Assembly: GCF_008831285.2 (NCBI RefSeq)
Contig: NC_045151.1
Coordinates: 3,779,544 to 3,843,543, forward strand
Reading direction: 5' to 3'
DNA length: 64,000 nt
DNA from: Nymphaea colorata
Lineage: Eukaryota > Streptophyta > Magnoliopsida > Nymphaeales > Nymphaeaceae
Positions 21,181 to 34,059 of this stretch are shown in pieces. The notes beneath the pieces were generated by a model. That model made no database searches. It was not told the DNA's origin and was given only the letters and a program-made list of their open reading frames with translations. A program made the position numbers and the translations under genes. Positions within the stretch are counted from its first letter, which is position 1. Every line of letters starts with the position of its first letter.

Positions 21181-21604
21181 AATATAATATATATATATAT
21201 ATGTATATATATATATTGTGAGAGAGAAATTGGTACTTACTAAACCCTAGGTGCAAACCCTATAAAAAATCATTTTGACCACTGGTTTTTCCAATACAAA
21301 TGGTTGAAAAAAATTGATTGAAAAAGTTACTCCTTATGCTAGATTATTAAAATACCCTTCTTCAATTGTTCTCAGCTGTCCATCTTCAAATCAATGGGAA
21401 AAATATTGTTTTTGTATCTCAAACTACCAATCTCTCTCTCACACACATAATTTTTCCAATATAAATCGTTGAAAAAAATTGGGAGAAAAAGTTAGACATT
21501 TATGCTAGATTATTAAAATACCTTATTGAATTGTTCTGAGCTGTCCATCTTGGAAAAATCATGGATAAAATTATAGTTTATGGGACTCATACCGACAATG
21601 TCTC

Positions 21605-21605
21605 C

Positions 21606-21670
<65 letters not shown>
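21605..21670. repeat. (CT)n(AT)n(AG)n palindromic microsatellite
   Basis: A CT run, AT run and AG run in series make a long perfect dyad; CA repeats follow. The homologue is at 54842-54894. Confidence 0.93.
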
Positions 21671-22277
21671 TACACACACACACACATGTACATATACATG
21701 AATATATGCAGACATATAGAGAGAAAAATGAAATTCATTTGTCTATGAAATGAGAATTATGTAATTAATAGAAACTTCTCAAAATCATTATTCTTTCTAA
21801 TTCGAACAAAAAAGTTAAAAATGATTTACAATGAAAGAACCATCACCATTGTGCAATTTGACCGCTAACATTAGTGACAAAATCTTGAGACAAATAAACA
21901 AATGCAAAACAATTGGTTGCTGCTAAAAAATTGTAGGGTAATCCAATTCCGTGTCAAACATTTAAGTCACTAAAAAATTTAGATTTGCAGACTCGCAGTT
22001 GACATGTTGCATGGGTTTAAAGAATTCTTCAAAATAAATTTATGCAGTTCTAACAAAAGTTCTTCTTGTTCATTAGAAAAATAACTTATAATATACTTGT
22101 ATATGCATTAACCGTATATTGTTATAAAATTAATATGGCTAGATAAAACACTCATACTTTTAATCAGATCAAAGACTCAAAGCCCCTTAGTACCTTTGAA
22201 GCTTTTATTTTTTTACTGCCAGTGAAAATTTTAAGAAATGAAACCATTATGTAGAATATATATATACATATATATAG

Positions 22278-22625
22278 ATTACGTGCATTGATCATCCGAC
22301 ATTTTAATTAATTGCATTATATGATTAACATGGTGTTACTTATAAAATATTTTTTTCAAAGAGATGAACGGTGTATCATTTATATTTTTACGAAAAAATA
22401 TGTCGTACCTTGTGAAATACTAGAATGTTATATAATTTGCTTTTATATCGAAGAAAAAAAAATTATGTCGAACCTTTGTGAACTACAAACTAAATCGATC
22501 AATCGGACAATAAATCACTTCTCAAAATCCTCATGCTCAATCAATACGTACTTTGGTTACATGTATCATGGATCCATCGAAGCTTGTTTTATGAAGAGAA
22601 ATTAGGATTTTGTTAAACAAAAGCA
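22278..22625. repeat. Module R1, copy 5
   Basis: Preceded by a short AT tract (22258-22277). Contains the R1 start (tacgtgcattgatcatccga) and the full core. Confidence 0.75.
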
Positions 22626-22859
22626 AGCGAAGATAAAGAACTTAAAATAAGAGTGAAATTAGCTCAAAATTTTTATATGGTTGGATAATTTCATAACATT
22701 GTCCATGTCTATTTTTATATGGATGTTAACATTTCAATATAATCAGAGATCTTATTAAACTGTTCTGAAAAAAGAAAGAAAACAAAGAATATCCAATTAA
22801 GTATCATATGAAATACTCTCAAAACAATATTTTGAGGATTTATGCGTTTTTAAAGACGC

Positions 22860-23365
22860 CCACATTTGATGACCACACATTTCCCATGATATCACCCTAC
22901 AATAGCCATTCAAACACACCCATTCTAGAGACGTCATGAACTTATTCTAAACCTAAAAAAAAAGTCAACCAAGTTCACCTGTCTTATGTATGTCCATATT
23001 TTTCAGTCATACATTGACCTTGAAGGGACCTTGACTCCCCATCGATCATGCTATATATCAGCCAGAAACCAATTTTAAGCAAGATAAATTGAATGTAACA
23101 GAAAAATAAATGTTTGCACATTCGAAAACACAAAAAGCCCCATAATTCAGTTCTACTTTAAAAACTAAGAGCAATGATAAAATTAGAGCAAAAAGAATCC
23201 CATGAAGGGCAGTTTGGTAACATTAACACTAATTTAGTACTTCATAAATCTATTTTAAGGATTATAGCATACTGTTGAAACACTAAAATGTAATGCTGCA
23301 TGAACCTATCCTAATTTTGATATATATTCATAGAAGTCCTCTTAATGTTCATGTTGCTAAACACC
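22860..23365. repeat. Module R4, copy 3
   Basis: Landmarks accttgaagggaccttgac and ggcagtttggtaacatt. Collinear with 55980-56485. Confidence 0.7.
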
Positions 23366-24474
23366 CAATGACAAAGAGAGAAAATATAGGGAAAATTTTC
23401 TTTTCAGGACCCAATAATATGGCGTGACATGCATTCGGTCTTGAGCACACTGCATAGTACACCAATCCAAATCTAATCTGCCCGAACACTGAACCATTTT
23501 TCATTATTGAAAGAACTAAAAAAGACAAAATCCAACTTTGCCATATCCAGGGAAGCCATGTACCCAGAAATGACTAGATAGGAATAACGGGGATGATCGT
23601 TTATCCTAATAATCTTCACCATATATTTCATCTTATTTTATTTTAGCAAATATATACTTCTGGTTAGGCTAAGAATTCGAATTATGTGCCTTCAAACTTC
23701 ATTTTGAACAAATCATGTCTACCACAAATCACCATATACCTTAACCTATTTATTTGTCATCAAAATTTGAGAAAAAGTGGCTAAATAAGTTGAGATAATT
23801 GATCAATCACGTAAACTATTGAAATTTTAATGACTAGTGCACCACTAGATGTGCTTCTATTTGAACACGAACGATGGTGTTTAAAATCTCTCCACCTGCA
23901 ACCATATGCATGCCCGTTCTAAAGGATGTTATTGCAACGAACAAGGCAGAGACAGGTTAGCAGCAAGTTTTCTTTCTGAACAACTTTTTGCACTTCAAAA
24001 AAGGAGGTCCCATATAAACAAGTACAGCAGGATGGCATGTCAACCAGACCTTTTACCCTAAGAAGACCTTAAACCAATAAAAGGCAAGGGCTTAAGCTTA
24101 GACTTTAGTCTTTAGTCAAGCAGTGGGCGTTTCTGCTCACCCAAAAAACCATCACCTATCATTGAGCAGACTCCAGCATTCCCCACCACAAAATGGTGCG
24201 TCATCAATGCTCATAATGACAACCGTTCATTGAGATATATAAACAAGCATCTCCAATGCAAAAATACCCCATTGATGCTCATTAAGGCATCGACCCGTCA
24301 AGAAAAAAGTAGTTGTGACTTTTTATATCTTAGAACTGAATTGTTGGGTGACACATAAATTGTGAATTGATCTCAGCTCTACAATTTTAAAGTAAATAAA
24401 AATATGCATCATACTTGTGTGACAGACTGTAAATTATATCTTAAAAAATATCATGATGACACAGTGTTTCTTAA
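23366..24474. other. Non-coding part of unit A, shared with 56486-57493
   Basis: No coding frame. Contains a TATA-like gagatatataaacaagc at about 24233 that is retained in the second copy (57258). Confidence 0.5.
24233..24249 (+). promoter_or_regulatory. TATA-like element, possible orphan promoter
   Basis: gagatatataaacaagc fits a plant TATA consensus and is preserved in the duplicate. No transcript or ORF downstream can be supported. Confidence 0.2.
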
Positions 24475-24638
24475 GGGCTTGTTTGGCAATCACAATAGTA
24501 ATACATGCAGGTATCTATCTTAAAACTAGAGGGGCATTCATGTAGTACTATGACATAATGTTTCCTGAGTAGTTTCTCCAATTATTAATGCTGATACATG
24601 AAACAATGCGTTACTGTAACCACTGCCAAATAAGCCCC
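24475..24638. mobile_element. MITE-like element, 164 bp, copy 1
   Basis: Ends are inverted: GGGCTTGTTTGGCAATCAC on the left and the complement of GTAACCACTGCCAAATAAGCCCC on the right. No ORF. The terminal motif resembles hAT-type MITEs of plants; the target-site duplication is not clear. Confidence 0.65.
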
Positions 24639-25042
24639 AAAAAAACTATACCCTAAATTAAGGGGACATGAAACTGTGTTGCCATGTAAATAGGCCAATA
24701 AGCACCTCCTCCCATCTGTAGCCCGGTTCTGGACTACATGTCGTCAACAGGTAGCAGCACACTCTTTAACCCAGTTGATTAAGTTTACAAAGCCCAAGAA
24801 TTCTTTTTCTCAATGTCATGTTCAACTCCTTTATTGTAGTAGCGCTCTGTCAACCGAATGCACACACTAAGTCATGAATAAGCATACTAATTACAGCAAT
24901 TTCAGTTACTATCAGTTGGGTTCACCATTTTCCATGGTACTTAATACGACATGATACAGTGTGCGAAAAGTTTCCCATGCACACTAATTAAACCTTTTGC
25001 TTTTATTACTCATGTAAAAATATGAAAAAAATATGTTGTGGG

Positions 25043-25140
25043 CCATACCTATAAAACTCGATTTTTTAAGCAACAATTACCATACCTATAAAACTCTATT
25101 TTTAAGCAACAATTACCATACCTATAAAACTCCATTTTTA
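25043..25140. repeat. 37-bp tandem repeat, about 2.6 units
   Basis: Unit starts ccatacctataaaactc. The homologous place in copy 2 (~58153) has a single unit, so the expansion followed the duplication. Confidence 0.9.
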
Positions 25141-25179
25141 GTTTAGTTCAGCACTTTGGCCTTTTATTTTCAAGGGAAT

Positions 25180-25180
25180 A

Positions 25181-25220
<40 letters not shown>
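25180..25220. repeat. (AT)n microsatellite
   Basis: AT run; the homologous position in copy 2 is a (GT)n run at 58227-58268. Confidence 0.95.
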
Positions 25221-25223
<3 letters not shown>

Positions 25224-25454
25224 TGAGTGAATGCTGATTCATGAAGGCTGTCTCATCTAACGTAAGGGACGGTTGAGAGATAAACGAGAAATGGTATAAA
25301 CAAATATTAGATTATTAAAATGCCCATCAAATTATTCTCCTTGTTTTTCTCTGAACTCAACTTCACGTTGGATCGATCATGCATTGTTGAAGATGCCTAC
25401 ACCAATCTGTGCAGTGATATATGCCACAAAATTGTTGGTGATAATTTTTACCAA

Positions 25455-25580
25455 CATTTTCTTCATTAACGGCCTCTATAGTCGTCAGTAAAAGTTTTAC
25501 TAACATTTTATTCGCCGTCTACATACATCAGTAAAACTTTTACTGACATTTTCAGTTTGTCGGTAAATCCACCTTTTTTT
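25455..25580. repeat. Palindromic TE-like block, copy 1
   Basis: Contains AGTAAAAGTTTTACT and AGTAAAACTTTTACT, both near-palindromes, and further ttttac/gtaaa motifs, like subterminal repeats of plant DNA transposons. Homologue at 58495-58620. Confidence 0.5.
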
Positions 25581-25929
25581 ATAGGGAAGGGGTTTCTCAT
25601 AGTGGTTCCACTAGAACTTGGGTCCAGATCTTCTACTTGGAAGCTGGATCCAAAAATCCATGTGATGTTAGCAGGGGAAACTACACACCTCTTGAAAATT
25701 TATAGTAGAATAAGCAATATTTCTGGAAAATGAAGAAGGCAAAAGAGACACCATAAATCAATGCCAATTCTTTTAATTACGATTGTTATTCAATGACAAC
25801 TTCCAATCACTGGCCAGACACACACACACACACATATATATATATAATATAATGTTTTTTCTTCTCAAAAAGGTGATTTAGTAGAATGTAAAGAGAGACA
25901 CAGGCATGATATGTTTCTAAGCAAAATAA

Positions 25930-26402
25930 ATGAGGTATAACATGGCTTTGTGCTTCACTTGATGTGGACTTCGGGAAGACAATCAAACAGCCGCACCCAT
26001 GACTCCATGAGACAGGCCAATTATACACAATGTAAGAACATTGGCAATAAGACAGTGGTGGCTTTTTGTCAATCCATTGAGAAGCTGAAAATGGCGAAGG
26101 AAGCAACAATTCAAAGGTATGTATACTGCTATTGTAATTGTAAGCAAAAGTACTGATTGTTCCATATTCCCAACAGTGACAAAACCAGGTCTTTCAGCCA
26201 CAATCAGTCACTTTTGCTTACAACACTTTTGAATTCTCACTTTCTTTTTCATTTTCAGCATCTCAATGGACTGAGAAAGACCCACCAGCATGTTATAGCT
26301 AACAATCTTACATTTTGTCCACCTGTCTCATGGAGGCTTGGGTAATCCTGACTAACTGTCTTCCTGAAGTCTAAACTAAGTGAAGCACAAAGGCCATGCA
26401 CC
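25930..26402. mobile_element. Foldback element FB3
   Basis: Arms 25930-26140 and 26222-26402 are inverted copies. The centre is a palindrome from gtaagcaaaagtactgattg to cagtcacttttgcttac. Confidence 0.8.
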
Positions 26403-26870
26403 TGCTGCCCCAATTCCTTTTATTTGTAACTTGTCCATATGTTTCAATGTAGGGATCACTACTACGATGGCATGTGATGTACTGCTAAAATAGCAAAATC
26501 ACCTTTGAAGGTGAAGATACAAAAATGGTAACACCAAGAAACTGTGTAATTAAAATCACAAAGAATGACAAATGTCAAGTGAAAGCCATGTACCATATAT
26601 AATATAGCACATAATTTTTTAAGAAAAGCAAGTGCAAGAAGTACCAGCATTAACCAAGTGAAGGCAGAGCTTGGAATTTTTTGTTAGAATGGCCGAACCA
26701 TAGTTTAAAAATTTTGATGAGGGTTGAAATGTAACTTTTCAAAGCTTCTATACATGGTAAGTGAAATTACATTAGATTTTTTCTATGACCCCTTTCAGCC
26801 TCCCCTGGCTTTGCCCCTGCTACCATACCTTCACAAACCACTGAATAAAACTTGAGATCACCACTAGAAA
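26403..26870. other. Spacer between the two large units, no feature
   Basis: No coding frame or module recognised. It separates the end of unit A copy 1 from the R3 module that begins copy 2. Confidence 0.4.
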
Positions 26871-27420
26871 GCTCAGTAAGATACTTGGATTTGTCCTTCA
26901 ACAACCAAATTTATAGAAAAATATATGTGAGCAGGAAAGATATTGGAAAATAACATTTCAAGCAACACAATATGCATAAGTAAAAAACTCTGGTTTCGAT
27001 GTATCAAAACAAGAATGGCAATTTTAGGTTTCAATATTGTTGTTGACATTTTTTATGTGTCTATCATGACAAGAATGGCAATTTTAGATTTCAACATTAT
27101 TGTTGACATTGGATGCCATTTATCATTTACCACTACCAATTGTACATTCCAAACTTCATGTATTTGCATCTAAGTTTTCCTAACTTATGCTTGTGCTTTA
27201 ATTGAGATAATAGAGTTGGCTAAATGACCTCTCACATTCAACATTGCTTAAAAACTAGATGTCATAGATTTATACAATGGGTGCTATAGTTCTAGCATTA
27301 GTGCAACATATTATTCAAATTTGTAAGCTATATGCACTTGTAAAAAAGTTTGTGTCACAACATATTTGATAACACTAATGGAAATTTCGGATTTTAATAT
27401 TAATATTTGTGAATGCTATA
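26870..27420. repeat. Module R3, copy 3
   Basis: Two direct internal repeats starting aagaatggcaattttagg (27013 and 27071). Followed by a short AT tract and R1. Confidence 0.8.
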
Positions 27421-27437
27421 TATATATACATATAAAT

Positions 27438-28560
27438 ATGCATTGATTATGAGACATTTAATTAATTTCATTACATGATTAGTGACATCTTACATGTAAA
27501 ATAAAATTTTCAAAAAGATGAATTAGTAATAATTTATATTTTCATCAAAAAATTATTTCACAGCTTGTGAAGTGCTAGAGTAATTATTATTCATTTTTTT
27601 ATGCCAAAGACGAAAAATAGTAATGTCGAACGTTGTGAATCACCAACTAATTGGCCAATCGGCCTATAAATTAGTTCTCATAGTCCTAATCTTCAATCAA
27701 TATATGCTGCAGATAAATGTGTCATGGCTCCATCCAAGCTCCTTCTCACGAAGAGAAATTAAGATTTCAGTTGACCTAAAAAAAGGCTATTGAATATCTT
27801 CAATATATATCATGTGTATCATCTTTTCAATTACTTAAATCCATCTTTTACATGCTCTTTGTAATCTTGTATTTCTAAAATCGGATCAGTACAAAGTTCG
27901 AGATTCAATCATGAAACTTGATATAAAATTCCATACTCGTGAGATATGAACTACTTCACTAGATTGATCTACTACATAGTTTCAAATTTTACTATCTATT
28001 GGACAAGAGTGATGGGTCGCTAGAACTCTATTTTACATGAGGCCATATTGCTTATGGGAACCATTGTTGCACTTTTGTTTTATTTCAAAAGGATTAATGG
28101 ATTTGAAATGAGGGTGAAATAGTTCAAGGTTGTTGATGTGTATGGATATTTTCGTAGCCTATCTCTACAATCCATTCTCTATTAGGATGTCAATGTATGT
28201 CCCATTTGTATTGGATAATCCCATTGAACCTTTTGAAAAAATCAGAGATGAAAAAATTTACATAGGATAAGGAAACCAAATCAGCTTTTAATTTAAGAGT
28301 TGACATCAAGTCACGTTCAAATTCGATTCAGATATACATAAATATGCAGTGGGATTTCACATTCAGATTAGATTTATTTTTAAGTGAATATCCCATAACT
28401 ATTGCCCTTAAATTTTGGAAATCATGCTAGTGGGAATTGTTGCATCAAACATATGTTATCTCACTATTGTGTAAACCCTCTTTGGAGATGATGTAATGCA
28501 GATATTATCTAGTTGGCATGTACGGAGATACCATTAGTGTTGTCTTTGCATTATGACAGG
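27438..28560. repeat. Module R1, long form, copy 6
   Basis: Starts tgcattgattatgagacatt after an AT-rich tract. Positions 27660-28323 are absent from the homologous 40260 junction in the tandem copy. Confidence 0.75.
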
Positions 28561-28564
28561 AATA

Positions 28565-29200
28565 AGACGGCTTGAGATCACCCTTATCAAAGCCTTAGAA
28601 GCTCAATATGATACTTGGATTTGTCCTTCAACAATCAAATTTATAGAAATAATATATGTGAGCAGAAAAGATCATGAAAAAACATTTCAGGCAACGTTAT
28701 ACACATAAGTTAAAAAGAAAAAAGGAAAAAAATTAGGTTTCAATATATCAACAATATATGCATAAGTAAAAAAAACTCAGGTTTCTATGTATCAACATTA
28801 TACGCATAAGTAAAAAAAACTCAGGTTTCAATGTATCAAAAACAAGAATGGCAATTTTAGGTTTCAATATTGTTGTTGACATTTTAATGTATCTATCATG
28901 ACAAGAATGAGTTAGGTTTCAATATTATTGTTGACATCAGAGGCCACTTATAATTTACCACTACCAATTCTGCTTTAATTGAGATAATAGTGTCGGGAAA
29001 AGGCCCCTCACATCAAACATTGCTTAAAAACTAGATGTCATAGAATTATACAATGGGTGATAAAGTTCTAGCACTAGTGCAGAAAATTATTCAAATTTGG
29101 AAGCTATACGCACAAGTAAAAAAGCATGTGTCACAACATATTTGATAACAGAAATAGAAACTTTAGATTTTAGTATTAATATTTGTGGCAATGAATGTTG
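28565..29200. repeat. Module R3, copy 4
   Basis: Includes a short tandem array with gcataagtaaaaaaaactca repeated (about 28760 and 28804, period ~44). Confidence 0.75.
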
Positions 29201-29220
29201 TATATATATATATATATATA

Positions 29221-30480
29221 GATTACGTGCTTTGATCATGAGACATTTAATTAATTTTGTTACATCTTAGTGAGGTGTTACTTATAAAATAATGTTTTCA
29301 AAAAGGTAAACAATTTATGACATATATTTTCAAGATAAAATTATGTCGTACCTTGTGAAGTACTAGAATGATTATCATTATTCATATTATTTATGCCAAA
29401 GACGAAGAAAACTAATGTCGAGCCTTTTGAAATACAATCTATTTGACTAATCATCCAATAAATCTGTTCCATAGTCCTTATATTTGATCAATATATACTG
29501 CAGTTAAATGTATCATGGCTCCATCCATGCTTCATTCGAGAAGAAAAGTTAGGATTTCAGTTAATGCAAAAAAGAAGCTATTGAAATTCTTGAATATATA
29601 TCATGTGCATTACATTTTTTTCAATTACATAAATCCATTTTTTAGGTGCACCTTGTAATCACATTTGGGCCGAGTTTCAAATCCTGTATTTCTAAAATCG
29701 GATCAGTACTTAATTTGAGATTCAATCATGAAACTTAATATCAAATTCCTTATCGGATCGGTACTTAATTTGAGATTCAATCATGAAACTTAATATCAAA
29801 TTCCTTAATCGTGAGATATGAATTACTTCACCGAATTGATCTACTAAATAGTTTCAAAGTTCAACCAGGAATAGGTTACATACTATCTGTGGGATAAGAG
29901 TGATGGGTTGTTAGAACTTTGCTTTACGTGAGGCCATATTGCTTTTGGGAACCATTTGAGCACTTTTGTTTTATTGCAGAAGGACTGATGAATTTAAAAT
30001 GAGAGCCAAACTATCACAAGAATTTCGATGTGTTCAGTTATTTGCATAGCCTATCTCCACGGTTCATTCTCTGTAAGGATGACAATTTATGTCCAATTTG
30101 CATTGTATAATCCCATCAAAGCTTCTGAGAAAGTCAGATATGAAAAAAATTAATATAGGAAAACGAAACCATAATATAGGATAGGGAAACTGAAATGACC
30201 TCTAATTGAAGAATTGACATCAAGTCTGGTTCAAATTCAGATTTAAAAGACATACATAAATATGTAAAGGGATTCAGATTCAGAATAGAATTATTTTTAA
30301 GTGAATATCCTATAACTAGTGCCCTTTGATTTTAAAAATCATGTTTATGGGAGTTCTTGCATCAATCATATGATATCTCACTATTGTGTAAATCCTCTTT
30401 GCTGATGATGTATTACAAATATTATCGAATTGGCATGTATGGAGATACCATGAATGTTGTCTTTGCATTTTGACAGGGAT
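29221..30480. repeat. Module R1, long form, copy 7
   Basis: Starts right after an AT run (29198-29220) with gattacgtgctttgatcatg. The long extension matches 41170-42360. Confidence 0.78.
29697..29806. repeat. 55-bp direct tandem duplication
   Basis: Unit starting atcggatcagtacttaattt occurs twice. The homologue near 41630 has one unit, so this arose after the 12-kb duplication. Confidence 0.93.
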
Positions 30481-30638
30481 AAGACAGGTACCACAATTGA
30501 GCTACCTGTTTTGTGAAGCGATGTTTTAGGTAAAATTCTGTGTGCCCCCATTCCAACATGCCAAAAGAAAAAAAAAATTGTGGTAACAGATGAAATTTTA
30601 AGCCTGAAAATCTGCTTTAAATGAATTCTCACTTTTGT

Positions 30639-30799
30639 AAATGATGATCCATGATTTTAGTTGGAAAAAATTAGAGTTTCAACAAGTTGTTATATATATA
30701 TATATAAAAGAAGGAGTGAGGGGGAGAGAGAAGTTGAACCATGATTTAAATGATGATCCATGATTTTAGTTGGAAAAAATTAGATTTCCAACAAGTTAT

Positions 30800-30830
<31 letters not shown>

Positions 30831-30866
30831 AGGAGTGAGGGGGAGAGAGAAGTTGAACCATGACTG
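30639..30866. repeat. ~109-bp tandem duplication with AT tracts
   Basis: Unit aaatgatgatccatgatttt ... gggggagagagaagttgaac occurs twice, each with its own AT tract of different length. Confidence 0.92.
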
Positions 30867-30964
30867 ATATTTATTTGTCAAAATGACAATTGATCTAAGC
30901 CATCAGATCTTTCAGCTCTGATGCTAGCTTTTTTTTATTTTTTATTTTTTAACATTTTCTCTCA

Positions 30965-31275
30965 ACCTGATGCCTCCTTCCCTCTTCCTCCCACCCAGCT
31001 GTGTTAAGTTGCATCCTTGGTTTAACACAGCTGGGGTGAAGGGGCCGCCAAGACTACACCAATTCTTGGGGTGCCGGTGGTGGCAGCAGAGATGGGTGGA
31101 AAAATCCACCCATCTTTTGTTAACACAAAAGAGGACCTCCGGAGGATTTGGGGATGATTGTAAGGCCATTGTCAGCACTTTTCGATGAGGGATGGAGGAA
31201 GGGATTGAGAAAATCTTGAAAGGAGGAAAGCATCGGGGACAGAGAAGATGTTAAAAATTACTAAACAAAAACAAA
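30965..31275. repeat. GC-richer module with hairpin, copy 2
   Basis: Homologous to 12100-12430. Not called coding because frames differ between copies. Confidence 0.6.
30994..31036. repeat. Near-perfect hairpin
   Basis: CCCAGCTGTGTTAA (30994-31007) pairs with TTAACACAGCTGGGG (31022-31036) across a 14-base loop. Deleted from the third module copy at ~42650. Confidence 0.85.
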
Positions 31276-31629
31276 GAAGCCAACATCTGAGGCTTCCGAC
31301 CTAAAGATCAGATGGCTCAAATGAACTTTCACTTTTGACATATTAATACTAGAAGCATGGTTCAGTTTATATATATATATATATATCATCTCTCTTTGTT
31401 TACGACATCCAAAAGGGTGTTTTTGTTACATGCCCTCTTTAAGGCATATTTAGTTTCCTACCAAGACATGAGCATTGCATGTTTGGCACGTGCCCTTTTT
31501 AGAAAATGTAAACATGGTCTAGGGCTGGCAAGTTAAAGTTGTCATACGTCAATCATAGAATGCCAAAAAAAGGCATGTATCTTCTTTTCATTATGTGATT
31601 CGGAACCATTAAATACTTAAGTAGTGTTA

Positions 31630-32120
31630 GATAAGAAGAAAATTATGTTTTATAATACGTAGCCACACCATTGCCTTAATATCACCCTACCATAGGCATT
31701 TCTACACACCCCTTTCGGCGACCCCATGACCTTATTCTATTCTAGTGCCGGATAATTTCCAGTCATACATTCACCTTGATGGGACCTTGGCTCCCCACCG
31801 ATCTTGCTACACATCATTCAAAAACAAACTTTTAAGCAAAATATATTGAACATAACAGAAGGAGAATGTTTGGATGTCCGAGAAGACCAAACAGCCCCCT
31901 AACATACTTTCACCGTTAGAGCAAAATGCAATGGTAAAATTATTGTAAAAAAGATCACCATAAATAGTGTTCAGTATCGTAAAATTAGTTTAGTATTCCA
32001 TGAGTCTATTTCAAAGGTTATGGTGGTTTGATGAATCACTAAAGGAAGTGTTTAATGAATCTATCCTAAAACTTAATACAACTTGATGGCACTCATGTTC
32101 CAATCGCTAAACAACTCTTC
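31630..32120. repeat. Module R4, copy 4
   Basis: Same landmarks as 12840-13400, collinear with 43260-43750. Confidence 0.72.
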
Positions 32121-32736
32121 AAAAAAATTTAAAAAAAGAGATAACATATAAAGCTTGTTTGTGTTGTTGACCGTTGGCTGGGTACTTTAGGGAATGGGTT
32201 TGTCATAGCGGGTCAACTAGAACTCATGTCTGGATCTTCCACTCACAAATATTTCTGAAAAACTGGATAAATAAAGTAAAAAATGTGGAAAAAAAAGATT
32301 CCTGATATTTTTCCGATGGTGAGTGCTTGTGCCTGTACCATGGCTCAGTCTTGAGAGTGGATATTGTTGAGCACCACGCAGGAGCCCATGCAACGCATCA
32401 TCCATTTATCCATTTACCTTTTACAATTTTCATTTGAGACCCATAATTTTGGATATATTCCTATAATTGAGCATCCATTTTTCTCCTCAACTTTTGTATG
32501 TCCACTCGTGTGGTGTGGTGTCTTAATTTTATTCACTCTTGTATAAGGAGGCAAAAAAGAAAAAAAAAACATAATAAATGATTAACAATGCTATTAATTG
32601 TGATTGTCTTTTAATCTTAGGTTTCCAGTTCTTAATGTGTATATGTATATATATATTCTGCATTTTCTTCTCAAATGGTGATTTTTTTACAAGGTAAAGG
32701 GTGAGACAGACATGATAAAGGTTATACACAAAATGA

Positions 32737-33256
32737 ATGAGGTATAATATGCATAGCTTTTGTGCTTCACGTGGCTTGGACTTCGGGAAGACGGTTAGTG
32801 AGCTGCACCGAAGACTCCAAGAGACTGGCAATTATACACAATGTAACAACATTAGCAATAAGCCACTAGTGTGTTTTTGTCCATCCAATGAGAATCTGAA
32901 AATGGCAAAGGAAGGAAGGTATGTATAATTCCATTGTAATTGTAAGCAAAAGTATTGATTATTCCATGGTTCCAATGGTGATGAAACAATGCCTTCCAGC
33001 AACATGATCCCATGTCACAATCAATACTTTTGCTTACAAAAAATGTCGATTGTAGAATAGAATTAATCTACATGCCCTCTGAATTCCTGCTTGCTTTTCC
33101 ATTTTCAGCGTCACAATGGAATGAGAAAGACCCACCAGTGTGTGATTGCTAATGTTCTTACATTTTGTCTACGTGTCTCATGGAGGCTTGGCTAATCCTG
33201 ACTAACTGTCTTCCTAAATTCTAAACCAAGTGAAGCATAAAGGCCGTGTACCTCAT
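32737..33256. mobile_element. Foldback element FB4
   Basis: Inverted arms 32737-32935 and 33065-33256. Core palindrome from gtaagcaaaagtattgatta to caatcaatacttttgcttac. Confidence 0.8.
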
Positions 33257-33429
33257 TTAAATTATGATCACTTTTTTATTTATAATCTCTTATCAAGTAG
33301 AAAACAAATTTTAATCATTAAACAATAACAAAAACATGTAATACTAAAAATAATGAATCAATTAATGAATTCCTTTAAAAAAGTACAAGGCCCTATCGGC
33401 CCCCTTTGGCTCTGCCCCTACTACCATAC

Positions 33430-33960
33430 ATTTGCAAGCTCTGTATGATACTTGGATTTTTCCAGCTTCAACAATCAAATTTATAGAAAAAATACATGTG
33501 GGTGAAATATATCGGAATGTAATGTTTCTAGCAACGTTATATGCATAAGTAAAAAAATTCAAATTTTGATACATAAAAAACAAGAAAGGCAATTTTCGGT
33601 TTGAATATCGTTGAAGAAATTTTCGATGCAACCTTGACAAGAATGACAATTTTATATTTCAATATTATTGTTTACATCGAAGGCTAATTTTCATTTACCC
33701 CTACCAATTGTACTTTCCAAATTTTGAGTATTCGTATCTATGTTTTCCTAAAATGTGCTTGTGCTTTATTTGATAGAATAGAGTTGGCCCAAAAACCCCT
33801 AACTTGCAACAACATTTAAAAACAAAGATGTCATAGACTTTATACAATGGATGATATGGTTCTACCACTGGTGCAGCAAATTATTCAAATTTGGAACCTA
33901 TATGCATAAATATCTCGGCCCTTGGCAGTAAGTAAATGAGCAGCTCCCATCAATCTCCAA
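33430..33960. repeat. Module R3, copy 5 (diverged)
   Basis: Landmarks gatacttggatttttccagc, aagaaaggcaattttcggtt and agaatagagttggcc. Confidence 0.65.
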
Positions 33961-34059
33961 TTATATATATATATATATATTCTGCATTTTCATCTGAAAA
34001 GGTGATTTAGTAGAAGGTAAAGGGGGAGACAGACATGATAAACGTTATACACAAAATAA

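Larger units (their letters stand above)
10440..26402. repeat. Segmental duplication unit A, copy 1 (~16 kb)
   Basis: Collinear with ~26965-59014: the same order of modules, microsatellites, TIR fragment, foldback elements, MITE and palindrome. Examples are 17132-17610 with 38856-39440 and 50262-50745, 18660-21180 with 51785-54390, and 22860-25800 with 55975-58855. Compared with copy 2 it lacks the LINE remnant and the block equivalent to 32580-35640. Confidence 0.85.
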
